Shown: positions 1 through 12,230, counted from the stretch's first letter. The stretch: DNA of 64,000 bases from Hericium rajendrae (GCA_033439255.1 CM065883.1:1798001-1862000), one strand, 5' to 3'. Notes: generated by a model not told the origin, from the sequence alone. Numbers and translations: made by a program.

Positions 1-66
1 AGCGGATGATGGGAATCAAAAACTCAGCATTCCCCAGCCGGAACGACGAGAAACCGCAAGACTCAC

Positions 67-374
67 GTTGCAGCGCCCTTCTTGAACTCCTCGAACAACG
101 CTCTAGGGACCAGCCCGCGGGCCCCGCTCGCAGGATTATGTGCTTCGTACCATGTGCCCTGCTCGTTGACCTCACGGATTACGTAGAAAAAATCGCCCTT
201 CTGAAACGAAAGCTCCTGTGGGGCCTGGGATCGATATGGGCTAGTTGCACGGATGACTTTCTGCGGGGGTATGATCGCGGCGGAAGGCTTGGATACGGGC
301 GGGAGGGGAGTAGAGATCTGGTGATGATGGGAAGTATCTTTGTTGGCGTTCAGGGACTTCCTTAGGGCCTTCAT
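67..374 (-). CDS. Bem1/Scd2-like SH3 scaffold protein, 5' exon only (partial)
   Basis: The first coding exon of a gene running off the left edge. ATG at 374 opens a protein starting MKALRKSLNANKDTS. A proline-rich stretch follows, then the start of an SH3 fold: a VIRATSPYRSQAPQELSF segment, KGDFFYVI, and a WYEAHNP / GLVP turn near the exon end. A good donor (GTGAGT) at 66-61 ends the exon, and no acceptor follows inside the window. This arrangement fits the first SH3 domain of Bem1/Scd2, the polarity scaffold that joins Cdc42, its exchange factor and PAK kinase at growth sites. The diagnostic second SH3, PX and PB1 domains would lie outside the window, so another SH3 protein cannot be excluded. 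An in-frame upstream ATG at 518 exists, but its extension looks non-coding. Confidence 0.65.
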
Positions 375-1366
375 GACTGGGAAGGAGCGACGGCAGGCAA
401 GAAAGCGTAAAAGTCGTAAGGTGGGGGATATAGAGGAAGAAGAGGTAAGCAAAGACTGAGGCAGAAAAGCAGGCCAGCCGCGGACGCTGTGACTGTCCAA
501 ACGCGAACCTGAGATCATCCTCTTCTTCCAATCCCGCCCTTTCCCACGCCCATCTCCTCATCCTTATTGTCTCCGCCTCTTCGCAGTTTCGTCGTGTGCG
601 TGTGATCCGAGACCTCATGCTGTTCATCACAATAACAACCTTGTCCTCTGAACCATCCAAGGCTTGTTTTCTGCCTTCTTCAGATGCCATAACGTATACG
701 TACACCCGACGTGTGATATGAAATCCCGACTGCTGTGACGATCGGATCGATCTCGGCGGCATCGCAACAATCGAACAAGGCCGAGTCTCACTCTGCAATG
801 CTTTCAGGATCGGTTCTGACGATGCGCTTGCTCATTCGCAGTGATGCGCAACTCCACGCACTCTTTATAGAGAAGCACCATCACCAGCTTCTTGTGTGAT
901 CTTACCCATGGGTGACTCGCACGTAGGTCCAGCTGTGGATCACGAACATTAGCGGAATTGGAACCGACGTCACTGACGTCCACACGTCGCCCGTGCTATC
1001 TATGATCACTTTGATGATTCCCAGATCCTGTCCAGCCCGGAGGCTTGTTTCGCGTCACTGGCCGTGGACCAGGTGCTGTGTTGATGTACGGATTATCAAA
1101 CCACCGTACGGAGAATACTGCCAGACACTTCTATACAGCTCGTAGTTTCGATTTCAAACATTTGATGTGACTGAGAGCGTGTAATGCACAAATGATGACG
1201 GAGGTCAGCACAGTTCCGAGACGTTGCGTTGTTGAGTGCGCACGGGTGGGAGATTGGCTTACCTCAGCAGGACGCGATTGGCCACCCCTTTGAGCGGCAA
1301 GCAAACGACTTGCACTGAATCTTCATAACCACTCGACGCCATCCTCCATATCCGTCGCTCATAGCC
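375..1366. promoter_or_regulatory. Divergent intergenic region between the Bem1-like gene and NOT3
   Basis: About 990 bp separate two divergently transcribed start codons, so this must hold both promoters. I see no gene in it. The one clear candidate site is the CRE-like palindrome listed separately at 966-980. Confidence 0.6.
966..980. promoter_or_regulatory. CRE/ATF-like bZIP palindrome
   Basis: The sequence GACGTCACTGACGTC is a perfect 7-bp inverted repeat around one central base, made of two overlapping TGACGTCA-type half sites. Such sites are bound by CREB/ATF-family bZIP factors (Atf1, Sko1 type) in fungi. It lies about 390 bp upstream of the NOT3 start and about 590 bp upstream of the Bem1-like start. 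Function is inferred from sequence only. Confidence 0.45.
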
Positions 1367-4277
1367 ATGGCGGCACGGAAGCTACAAAGTGCGCTATACA
1401 CCTCTAATGCCAGACTCTGGATGCTGAAAATAGGATTCTACCTCCACTGCAATCAGCGGAAATCGACCGAACACTAAAGAAGGTCGCGGAGGGCATCGAG
1501 CTCTTCGAGAGCATATACGACAAGATGCAGGCGTCGACAAACCAGACGCAGAAGGAGAAGCTCGAGACAGACCTCAAGACACAGATCAAGAAGCTCCAGC
1601 GCATGCGCGACCAGATCAAGACCTGGGTCGCGAGCAATGACATCAAGGACAAATCGGCGCTGCTGGAAAACCGGAGGCTCATTGAGATGGTGAGTATCCT
1701 TTCGACGTGTACACCTCCTTTTCTCTGGTGGATATGCTGCTGGGAGGGCTGGGATGCCACTGGACACGCGCGCATACGGTCCGCCGCGCTGCTTTGTCTC
1801 CCGTCGCGCTCATGCAATTTTATGTTGTCCTGTCCTATGTGTCTCTCTTTCTTTGCAATGGATCTGAATCGTTTCCTGTAACTAGCAAATGGAGAAATTC
1901 AAGGCGTGCGAGAAGGAGATGAAGACCAAAGCCTTCTCGAAAGAGGGTCTCATTCAGTCTGCAAAGCTCGATCCCGAACAACAGAGGAAGCTCGAGGCGG
2001 CAGGGTGGTTAGCAACCTGTGTCGAAGAGCTTACTTTGCAAGTGGAGACCGCAGAGGCGGAAATCGAATCATTACAAGTGGGTGGCCGGAAGAAGAGCAA
2101 AGTGGGGTCGTCGACAGCGGAGAGGCTAGAGGAGCTCGAGCGGTTGAACGAGCGCCGGAAGTGGCATATCAGTCGACTGGAGATCATGCTCCGATTATTA
2201 GACAACGGCACGCTGACTGCGGATCGGGTACTTGGGCTGAAGGAGGATGTGGATTATTTCGTTGAGAGCAATCCGGTGCGTGGCCCGACTTCATTTTCAC
2301 AGTTGTTCGAAGGTCGCTGAACGGTGGTTCAGAACGATGATTTCGAGGAGGACGAGGGGCTCTATGATGAACTCAATCTCGATGAAGAAGAGGAGAAGTT
2401 CGGTAGGCTCATTGTGGACGAGCAGGAGAGTGATTCGGACGAAGCGAGCGAAGGTGTGTGCTGTACAGGACTCTATTTGATCTACGGGTAACGCTCGACC
2501 CTTCGCCGCAGATCTTCCGCCACGAACGCCATCGAAAAAACACGACGAGGAGAGCGTTACAAGCAGTAGTAAACGGGATGAGAGCCCCATCATGAAGAAG
2601 GCAGGCGTGACATTGCAATTACGCAGTAAGTGGCGGCATGGTCCGTTCGTGCTTTGTCCTCACTCACCCGGCACGCCTTTATATAGAGCACTCATCGGCA
2701 GCAGATGGTACGCTCTATCCCCTTCTCATGTAGAATCCCAGATTCTAATCATGCGCCGCATTCGCCCAGCACCCAAACCGCCACCAAATCCAAATTTCGC
2801 GCAACAGCCTATGGCGAGCATACTGAAAGCAGGCCTTCCGACGCCGCAATCGCGGCCACCGGCACCGCAATTACCGCCAATACAGTATGCCACTGCTGCA
2901 GCAGCAGCCGTGACGCCATCGACAAGCCAAACGAGTAACGGCTCTGCGCCACCACCCTCGGCAACGACTTCGACGCAGGCACCATCGGCTGCGGCAACGT
3001 CGCCAAAGGTCTCGACGTTACCAGCATCAAGTACTTCAGCAACGCAAGACTCGACAAACGCAGGAACGTCCTCGCCCAGCCTGACGCACCTCTCAACAAC
3101 CAGCCCCATGCTCTCCTCCGCAATCTCAGCACAACAGGGCGACGACTCGTTCTCGTCGCCGGCACTGTCCGACGCGGTATCCGGCGCGCCAGGCGCATCG
3201 CCATCCTCGCCCGGACGTCAAGGTACGCGTCATGCCCGCGACCGCACGCTCGCTTACTCACACGTGCATCACCACATGCACGCAGTGGTGGAGGTGGAGT
3301 CGCCGCAGGTGCGCACGCAGTCGCCAGCAGCCAGCGGTGAGTCCCGCGCCGCCTCCGCCGCGTGCAGCGCGTGACGTGACGCCCCAGCAGGCGCTCGAGC
3401 AGGCGAACGGCGCGTGGCCCGCGCAGGGCCCGTCGAGCCTGCCGCAGCAGGTGCAGTCGGGCAGCGGCAGCAGCGCCGCGTCGCCGCTGCCGTCGGCGCA
3501 GGCGCAGGCGCAACAGCCGCAGTTCCCGCCGGGCGTGAAGGTGCCGGAGACGCAGCCGCCGCGCGCGCCGAGTGCGGGCGCGAGCGCGTTCCCGGGGAGC
3601 CTGTCGGATCTGGTCGCGTCGTTCGAGACGGTGAAGCAGAAGGGTGAGTTGCTGGGTCGGTCGGTTGTGCATGGTGCGGTGCTGATCTCGCTTTTTGTGC
3701 GTGCAGCTGCGCACCGGATGGCGAATCTCGATCAGGTGCACAAATACCTCGAGAGCGGGTACGCGAATCTGCCGCAGCCGCAGGACACGGAAAAGTACGT
3801 ATTCATTTGTTTGTTTTGTGCCGCGCGGGCGGGGCGTGCTGATGAGATGTGTGCTTGCAGGCCGAAGTACTACGTCCCGCGCAATCCGTTCCAGACGCCG
3901 TCGTACTACCCGCAGACGACGAACCCGATCCTGAGCAGCCCGGGCTTGTTCGCGCAGCTCGACGTCGAGACGCTCTTCTACGTGTTCTACTTCCTCCCGG
4001 GGACGTACCAGCAGTGCGTGGCCTCTTCCTTTCCTCGCGTTTGTGCGATGTGTCATTGACATGTGGGTGCAGGTACCTGGCGGCGAAGGAGCTGAAGCGG
4101 CAGTCGTGGCGCTTCCACGTGAAGTACCTGACGTGGTTCCAGCGGCACTCGGAGCCGCAGGCGATCACGGACGAGTACGAGCAGGGCGTGTACGTCTACT
4201 TCGACTGGGAGGGCTCGTGGTGCCAGCGGAAGAAGAGCGATTTCCGCTTCGAGTATCGATATCTGTCGGAGGACTGA
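1367..4277 (+). CDS. NOT3: CCR4-NOT complex subunit NOT3/NOT5
   Basis: Subunit of the CCR4-NOT deadenylase complex, acting in mRNA decay and transcription. The start MAARKLQ joins through a 68-bp intron (1389-1456) to [18 protein letters not shown], the conserved NOT3 N-terminal coiled coil, which continues with [19 protein letters not shown]. Exons I place: 1367-1388, 1457-1689, 1886-2275, 2333-2453, 2512-2625, 2687-2707, 2770-3222, then more to 4277. The middle is a Pro/Ala/Ser/Gln-rich linker. The C-terminal NOT box is clear: [45 protein letters not shown] and a final [15 protein letters not shown]. The join near 3223-3390 is uncertain: the first acceptor (3285) gives a frame that stops at 3374, so either a later acceptor at 3334 is used or a base is wrong. 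Long open frames on the opposite strand here are GC-bias shadows. Confidence 0.95.
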
Positions 4278-4589
4278 GCACATCGCCCCCCTCATGGACC
4301 GCGTTTTCCTTTTCCTTTTCCTTCTGAGCCCGCCACACGACCGCGCGTAGCAATAGTGCATTGATACATTCTTTATTCACGTTTCGGTTTTTCATCTTGT
4401 GTTTTTGATGTCGTGTGATGCACGGCATGTACGAAGTACGGCAGACAGCAGTCTGCGGACGCTCCTTCAATCCAAGCAATTTACCCATCACACTCACGCG
4501 GACGTCGGAGGGAGTGCGACAGCAAAAGCAGTGAATAGATGCGAGTAGGATATGCAGGCGGCCCTATGTAAGTACGTCTATGGGCGAAA

Positions 4590-5416
4590 TTACTCGAGCA
4601 CGACGACGCCGCCGAGCGCCTCGAACGTCGCCTTGATCTTGTCCGCGTCCTCCTTCGGCAGCGACTCCTTGAGCACCTTGGGCAACGACTCGACGAACTT
4701 CTTCGCCTGCGGACCAGCGCCGTGTCAGTAGGTAGCACGCAGAGAAAGGAAGGAAGGAAGGCGCGTACGTCGATGAGCGTGAGGTTCGGCACGAGGGCTT
4801 TGACCTCCTTGATGATCTTCGGCTTTGCGCCCGCGGCGAACGAGTCGAGGCGCACGTTGAAGATCGTCTTTTCCTTCGGCTTTTCCTGCGCGGGTTCACG
4901 GCGTCAGCGTGCATGCGCATGCGCATGCGCATGGGCGAATGGAACGCACCTCGACGGCCACCTCCTCTGCGGCGGGCGCAGCAGCAACCGCGGGCCCCGC
5001 TGCTGGCATCGCGATCTCCTGGATGTTCAGGCGCGTCTGTGTTCGATGTAAGGAAGTCTGGCGTGAGAAAGTGGTGCGGGCACGTACTTTGAGCAGCGTG
5101 ACGAGGTCCGCGGCCTGCAGGAGCGTCAGGCCGGAGATGTCGTCGACGATTTTACCCAGCTTCGGGTCTGTGGACACAGGCGGCGCGCCAGGTGTCGAAG
5201 AGGACGTCTCCGCGGCCGCGGTCGCGAGGCGTCTCCGGAGGGCATGGGCGGGTGCGGGTGAGAGGCTGCATGGAGTGGAGGGTGAGTAGTGCTGGCGCTG
5301 GCGGAAGGGTACGCACCGATGTGACCTGCACGCGGCGCGGAAGACGGAGGAAGAGCGGGTCTGTGGGGGTGGGTGAGTAGGTTAGAATGGAGGAGGGAGG
5401 AGGGACTGACGGCCAT
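4590..5416 (-). CDS. MRPL12: Mitochondrial large-subunit ribosomal protein bL12m (L7/L12)
   Basis: Mitochondrial L7/L12 stalk protein, which recruits translation GTPases to the mitoribosome. ATG at 5416 (MA), then exons 5360-5317, 5265-5088, 5036-4950, 4885-4769 and 4706-4590 give one continuous frame. The Arg/Ser/Ala-rich start ([17 protein letters not shown], later RRRLATAAA) is a typical mitochondrial import signal. The N-terminal dimerisation part reads [19 protein letters not shown]. After an Ala-rich hinge the globular domain has [38 protein letters not shown] and ends GGVVVLE. Length is about 180 residues, normal for the family. The 50-bp first intron leaves only two codons in exon 1. 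No frame defects are seen. The gene converges on NOT3, with 312 bp between the stop codons. Confidence 0.95.
4910..4933. repeat. Alternating purine-pyrimidine tract (GCATGC repeats) in an MRPL12 intron
   Basis: A run of GTGCATGC followed by GCATGCGCATGCGCATG alternates purine and pyrimidine almost perfectly. It lies inside the MRPL12 intron between 4886 and 4949. Such tracts are prone to Z-DNA or cruciform formation. No coding role. Confidence 0.6.
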
Positions 5417-7077
5417 TGTGTGTGCTGCTGGACTGCTTGCAAGTCGCGACTGCAAATTCGGCGACAAGAGCTGTTTGCTCTTTGTTTGGCGCCCGCTCTA
5501 GGCGCTCACCCGCGTTCACCCTCTAGACGCCGTACGCAGTCTTGGAATCGCATCTGTGCATTGAACGTCATGTTGAACTATCTGGATCTGTCTGGCGCGG
5601 CTTTGTCTCTGAGCCATCATACTGCTTGGTACGTCGTCGCGATTAAGATTTGCTTTTGAAGGTTCTTCAAGTTCAAGAGAAATGGGACCATCATAAGGTC
5701 TCCGCGCCGCAGGCCGAAAAAACAGTTCAGGTCGACCAAGTACCTGAGAGAACTGAGAGGTGCTAGGCAAGTAGTCTTATGCAGGTTGACCTTGAAGAAA
5801 GAACGATCGATCTCACCAAGACAAGTGGTCCTGGAAACGACTCTCCCCCTAACCAAGTCGACGATATCGGTGGAGGATGTTAGTGGTCAACTATGTTCCT
5901 TGCGACTCTCTGGCGACTCTCCTTCCTTGTGAACGCCCTTATTGCTGCTGCCATCGTTACTCGGGTCAGCGAGAGGGATTGAGTGGGCGTTAGCGCACTG
6001 AAGACTCGATGTATGACGCCCAAATAATAGGCATTTGCAACACGTACGCTCGAGTTTCTCGGCGTGGATAACGCGTCGATATCATCGATACCAATGCTTT
6101 CAACGATTTCCTTTGTGACACGTTCCCTTCCTCATCTTCGTCATCATGCATCATGACCTTGCAGGGGATTACTCGCCATGGCATTCGATTGTTGCCTTTA
6201 AGGGGTTGCTCTTTCGGAACTTCCAATCAAGTCAGCTTCGACGATTCATGTTTTCTCGTCGAGGAATGTTGAGGTAGCGAGCGCATCTCTGTTCTCCTAT
6301 AGCACCCTACAATGCAATCAGGCAGCTGCCGATGGACATCTCTCCTGGACCGTGATGCCGTTCCCGGCGATGATGATGAACATCATTTCGTACAAATTCC
6401 GGGTCCTTCCCAGGAGATGCAAGTCAGACCTGATGATCGCTTCAACACTGAACGTAAGTAATAGGTTTCATTCATCAGGTTCAATCCGCTAAACGTTGTA
6501 CTCGGGTCAACCTGTACCAGCTACGATTGACGAGTTCAATTGGTGACGGCTAGGGACAAGGTTCGTCGATAACGTCTCAGGGGCGTGGAATGCGCATTAC
6601 TGGGAGCTGATGAATTGACGAAAGTCTTTCTCAAATTAAGCAACGGCGTCGCTGCTCGACTGACTCCACGCTCCACGGGCAATTCTTATTCCTACGCGGT
6701 TACAGATAACATCGCCTCTACCGCACAACGGGGTCATCCTTCAACACGTATCGAATTCCATTAAAGTGTCAATGTCACCCTCACTGTTGGCCTTCGAGGC
6801 CCAATGGAACAACCAGGCATCTGACAGTTTGCATGATGATGGACATCCATGTCGATCCTTATGAGCAATGGGTCCCTGCCCAGAAGATGCAAGGCAACCC
6901 CATCGTTTTGATACTGGATGATTTTCCCCAGGATAAATCAACGTTATAGAGACCTCTTTTCCGCTTGACAGCGCTCTCATAATGCCTCGTTAACCAATCA
7001 GATTGCCCGCTTGAGCCTTTACGTTGACGTTGATTTGCTCAGAAACAAATCATAACATAAAAGAATTGCTGGGAAAA

Positions 7078-7096
7078 CCCACCCATTGTGGGTGGG
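7078..7096. repeat. Perfect short hairpin in the gene-poor region
   Basis: CCCACCCA, a TTG loop, then TGGGTGGG form an 8-bp perfect stem. It may be chance or the remains of a foldback repeat. No terminator role is expected in a eukaryote. Confidence 0.5.
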
Positions 7097-7330
7097 ATTG
7101 AGGTCGTCAGACATCCCAGGCAGGTCAGATCTTAGCTTGTGTCGACGGCGGGCTGGATACGATGCTGATCCATAGCATTGCAAAGAGCAACTCTACAAGG
7201 ACGTACAACACAAATTGAAAAAACTGATGGTATGATGGAATGATTTACGACCCTGCTCCGCCGCTCGACTAGCACCAGCTTCTCGCTCCTGCCGTTCAAA
7301 GATAGCTCTACGTCTCTGTTATTCCTGCTC

Positions 7331-7520
7331 TTCACCAGAAACAGAACGGAAATGACGCGGCACGTCAAGTTTCATTACGATCAAGGCTTCAAATAGGCAT
7401 CATCGACATCCCTCCCAGACCTGTTTCGCCTTTAAAAATACACCTTCACGAAAGTGAACGCAGAGAGAACGGAAATGACGCGGACCCGCCAAGCACCATT
7501 ACGGTCAAGGCCTCGAACAG
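7331..7520. repeat. Diverged direct duplication
   Basis: About 50 bp starting AGAACGGAAATGACGCGG and running through a GCACGTCAAGTTTCATTACGA-like segment to CAAGGCTTC occurs twice, near 7331-7385 and 7467-7520. The second copy has scattered substitutions (CGCCAAGCACCATTACGG, CAAGGCCTC). It looks like an old tandem duplication in non-coding DNA. Confidence 0.6.
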
Positions 7521-9736
7521 ATTTTACGTCTCCCCTTCACCTGTCTACATCGGGCACGCTATTCCGCCTCGTGCTTCCAGGACGCCATTTCTGGTAGCGT
7601 CGCCTCCAAAGTTGGATCATTTTCGCGATCTGCCCGCCCACCAAGCCGATACAAGCGACCCAGAAGCTAAACGCTTATGCGTGCGCAGATCGCACACACA
7701 AATGCTCCGCTTGTCACGCAGCGTCCGCCGGTGATTTGTGAGGGTCAAAGTGGCTCAGGCATGTGTACCTCTTATGTGCTCAGGGAAGCTGACATGGACG
7801 AAGGGCCCTGGTTGCGTCGGTAAAGCGACGGATCGGACCCGCAGCCAGTCTCGTAATGCCAGTGGACCAGCGCCGTGCACTTCGACTTGGAAGCGAGCAG
7901 ACATCTTGCTCGATGTTTGTGAAAGCTGACCTGCAAGGATGAATGATCGATGTGGGAGTGCGTCGTTACGCTGCTGAAACGGCTGCAGAAGCGACGTTCT
8001 GCTGCAATGGCCTGTGTACCAGACACGACCAGACGAGCCCACGCTATAAGGAGCACCTGTCTTTCTTACCCGAGGTCGGCACGGAGACCAATGCCTGCTC
8101 ACGCTCTGTCATTGCCATGATGGCCCTTCGCGTATGCCGTAAGGCGTTCTAAGCGTGTCCTGGAATGCCCAGCTTATGACGTTCTTCGCTGTTCTTCTGC
8201 CGCACGATTGCCGCTTGATGTTATGGCACGTACCTAGAACGGCCATTCGTTTATAATATCATCGGGGAAGACCATTGCGCTCTGTTAATATGGGCCCTTC
8301 TTCAGTTGAGAACCTCCGACCATCGAGCCCGCCGAGACATAGAAGGTGCAGATCAATGGGAGCCCGTGATGTGGGGCAGCTATCGGCGCTACGCACAGAT
8401 GACGGGGTGTCGAATTCCGAAATGGTGGATCGTATAATTTTTGGGAAGCTCGTTTCTGCAATCTATGGCGCGTGGCCGTCTGGGTTCCGGATCCAGGGAA
8501 GCTTCCTCTGTGTCTGATGGTCTGGACGCGATGCTTTAAGCATCTCCCTTTGTAGATGCCTGAACGGGTAGACGCTCTGAGACGCTCTCACAACGCACTC
8601 TATAATGGTTTTGAACACTCGCTTGTATTTGGCCTGTATGAGATATACGATACATCATAAAGGGAGCGACATACCGCTCACAAGGCCTCAAAGCAGATGA
8701 TCTCATTGGGAATAAGAGCCGTTTAGCCGTTCCCCACTCTCCCTGGTATTTGGAATTTGCTTTGTGGCGAATATTTCTCTCTGCAACTTTGGATCTCGAT
8801 GCCGATCGTTGGTGAGTTCATTTTTCTCTGTCATAATTTCGGTGAAGTCATGTTATTATCGGAAGTCAGTGGGCGCCCCGAGTGCGACCGACTGGGCGAC
8901 CGTGCGGCCATCAGCCCTGCCTAAGACGCGCAAAGGTCGCACGGCGTGTCTCACCATCTCCGACCTTCATCTCGCGATGGCAGATTCCCTATAGGGACCC
9001 ATTCATGCACCAGCAGCTACCGCGGAAATTTGCTGGTCCCAGTCATGGAGTGAACTGAATAGACAAGTCTTGGAGGTCGAAAATTACGCGGTGAATCCCG
9101 TAGCCCGGTGGCGTTCGTGGCGTTTCCGGTGTGCGAAAAGTGTGCCCCACAACCGAGGAAGGAATCGGTCGAGCCTCCCAAACCCTTTTTTCCGACCTTG
9201 CCAAACAGAGACCTCCCTTTACTGCCCTCTACGACCCTTTTACAGAAGCGCTCCAACTTCGCATGAGAAGGCGATGTAAGCAAATGCTTCTTCCCATGGC
9301 AACCGCCTGTAGTGGATGTCCTTATCGGCGCGGACACTGCAGAGGTGTCTCATTCGCGCTGGCATGGACGCCTGTGTGAGTCTGTAGGCGACGGGGAATT
9401 CCAGGTCAGAAATCTCGGCTTAAAAAAGTGTTATAGGGAACCCATGGCTTCTTGATGGGCCACCGCGTGCCGTTTATGTACGGGAAAGAAGGGGAATTTC
9501 TGTCAAGCGGAAGGGCGCGCACGCGATGTCGACTTTTTCGGTGCTACGAAAGGGAACCCCGTGCCTAGTCGATCTCCAATTCCCGTTGACCCGAGCCAAG
9601 GGCCGGGTTGCGCCCAAAATTTCGTCCATAATATGGGCTGGAGAGCATCCCTTCAAGAGCCGCGTTGGGGTTCCTGCTCGTCCCTTCCCTCCGTCTCATA
9701 CCGCGTAGACCCCACCCCGTGCGTCATTCGTTCACC

Positions 9737-11547
9737 ATGGCTGATGCCGCCGCCCCCATCCCCACCCTCGACGCCACGTTTGGCGCTATGTTCATCGGTG
9801 TTGTTGTTGCCGCATCGTGAGTGACTTGTGCATAGCTCCGCGGGGCAGGCGCTGATTTTGCTGGGCGCCACAAAGGCTGTATGGAGGTAAGCCTGATTGC
9901 CCAACTTGTGGGATGCGTTGGCTCAGTGCAGTGTAGTCACTTGTCTCCAGACGTGGTCGTACTATCGGGAGTACCCCAACGACGCATGGCAACTCAAAGC
10001 CTTGGTACGTGTTTCCGTTGAGAGTCTGGATGAGCGTGTTCATTATCGTTCCTTCAGGTTGGAACTGTCTGGATGCTCGACACCGTCCATCAAGCCCTCA
10101 TTACCATGTCATGTACGCCTGTCTCTATCGCGTTTGCCGCGGGTCTGACCGCGTCGCAGTGTACCAGTACTTGATCTCAAATTACTTCAACCCCGCATAT
10201 TTGAACCAAATAAACAAGTGAGCGTTTGTTTCTGCGAGTCTCAAAGAGAATGCTAAAGCCTTGTTTTGCAGGGCTATCGTTGTTGAGGTTCTATTTAATG
10301 TGAGTAGGCTCTCGTCTTCTTGCCAAATGTGGTTTTGAATTCGTTTGTTTAGGGCTTCACCGCCATTCTAGTCCAATCGTTTTCATCCTTCGGATATACC
10401 GACTGAGCAATAGGAACCTGTGGATCACTATCCCGATTGTAAGTAAGATCTCAAATTCTAGTCCATCGTTTCTCAAATTGCTCTAGTTTGTGGTTGCATT
10501 GTCGCAACTGAGTGTCATTTGCGGTAAGTACATACATACATTTCGCGCTGTCATCAAACTGACGGCCGATTTTTAGCATACAGTGCAAAAGCGCTCGAGT
10601 TGGAGCATTTCTCACAGCTTGATCAGATCAAGGTAGAGTAACTTGATTCTGCGTCTAAGACCCTAACTCACAGTGGGGTTCAGGGATTGACCGTGTCCAT
10701 CAATTCCACGACCGCCGCGACGGATATCGCCATTGCCTTTGTGCTCGTCTTGCTCCTGAACAAGTCCCGAACAGGCTTCAGGCGCTCTGATAACATCATC
10801 AACAAGCTGGTGCGAATCCGTCTGCGATGCGCCTTTTTCCGAAACGCGACTGATGAAATGCCTTCCCTAAGATGATCTTCTCCGTCAACACCGGCTTGCT
10901 TACCAGGTGAGCGCAGGCCGCACGGAATGTCAAGCAGGAATGGCTAACCAAATACGCTGCAGTATTGACGCCTTGTGCTCGCTCGCCTTCGTGAGTATCA
11001 GACATATGGAGGTCGAAGCGCCGGCTTCTAATGCCTTCTATCTGTCATAGGTGACTGCGATGCCGGACAAGTTCATCTACATCTGCTTCTTCTTCAATCT
11101 TGGACGTCGTGAGTATACGCACGGTGGACGCGCATCATGAGACTGACTGCACCCGCAGTGTACTCCAACTCGCTCATGGGCACGCTCAACGCCCGCAAGA
11201 CGCTCGCGCGCTCCACCACCTCGCACGAGGACTCCGTCTCGGGCGGCGTCGTGTTGAACACCATGTCGCGCACCGGTGCTGCGTCCATGAGCCCGATGAC
11301 GAAGGTAAGCCACTTTTCCCGCGCATGATCTTCGGGCGCGCTGATGCGTATTCTAGCAATCGCATGGGCAGAGCATTGCGATCAAAATCGACACCACGAA
11401 GGAATTTGCGCGGATCACGATTCGGTGCGTACCGCGCGCTGCGCGACCCTGATCTTGATTGACTGGCGCGTCCTCACGCAGGATTACCACAACCCGAGCG
11501 CGATCAGCGGGCGCGATGAGGAGGACATCAAGCCCGAGACGTTCTGA
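9737..11547 (+). CDS. DUF6534-family multi-pass membrane protein, copy 1
   Basis: Member of the large Agaricomycete family of about 300-residue, seven-helix membrane proteins of unknown function. ATG at 9737 starts MADAAAPIPTLDATFG, then AMFIGVVVAAS and, across short introns, LYGVTCLQTWSYYREYP. Further family marks are a helix ending DTVHQALIT, NYFNPAYLNQ, VVEVLFN, GFTAILVQSF, a basic loop RIYRLSNRN, LTVSINSTTAATDIAIAF, NKSRTGFRRSDNIINKL, NTGLLTSIDALCSLAF and FIYICFFFNLGR. It ends in a cytosolic tail with SIAIKIDTTKEF and the last exon closing IKPETF. About ten introns are needed. The frame fails once, in the T run at about 10379-10383: one more T would give the family's SFFxLRIYRLSNRN. Given similar events in essential genes nearby, I read this as sequence error more than gene death. 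The substrate or ligand is unknown. Confidence 0.85.
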
Positions 11548-12230
11548 TTTATGTTTGCGAAAAGTCCTATTGGGGTGGGACGAGCGGCGATGGCGGCGGC
11601 ATGCCGCAGGGTGTATGTGTAGACCACCCCAGATGCGCTGGCCTGGGCTGGTCGGACTGATACCATGTGGAATGGACATCGTGCCGGGGCTGTAAGTGCT
11701 AGAGGGAAGGATAAGACAAGTGTAGTTCGCATTCGCATTATACCAGCGCGCGGGGCTGCGCCGATACACGTTCATAGGTTTGTTGTATCTTTGTACATAG
11801 AGCTGAAGGGTCCTTTATACGGAGCGATGCAGGCATTGGGTGCTGCTGAGATCGTATGTACAGTATATCAAATGCAGATCATTTCCAACTACCTTAGCAG
11901 GTCGATGCAGAGCAACGATGGGTCCGCAAAAAAATGGTTTCAAATGTGATTTCAAATTACCGAATAGCATATCATAGCGAATATCGCATTCAGCGTCTCC
12001 ACATCGATGAAGTCATCGTTCATACAGTTGAAAGAAATCCTTGTCAAAACATTATGCCGCACAAGTCTCTACTACTATTATGAGCTAGTCCCCGCTGTTG
12101 ACAGCGGTAAGAAAGGTGCCGCTTACAACGCCAGTGACCGCATGCCTGAAGATCCTCGATCCTGAGGCTTGAGGCAACAAGGTTGGCGACTGCCAATCGT
12201 CTACTTAGTCTAAATCTCTTCGGGAAACCA
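11548..12230. other. Intergenic, convergent genes
   Basis: Shared 3' flank of the DUF6534 gene on the left and the membrane-protein gene on the right. No gene or strong signal seen. Confidence 0.5.

Larger units (their letters stand above)
5417..9736. other. 4.3 kb with no recognisable gene
   Basis: No open frame here shows a recognisable domain, and none can be joined across credible introns to a conserved protein. The region holds weak internal duplications (6367-6430 resembles 6830-6895; 7331-7385 resembles 7467-7520) and a perfect hairpin at 7078-7096. These suggest old, decayed repeats or dead genes. I could not assign a family. Confidence 0.5.

Noticed and set aside
2809-4062. 417-codon open frame on the minus strand
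   Set aside because: It lies antisense to NOT3 exons with clear homology, is dominated by Arg from the GC-rich Pro/Ala linker, and has no domain.
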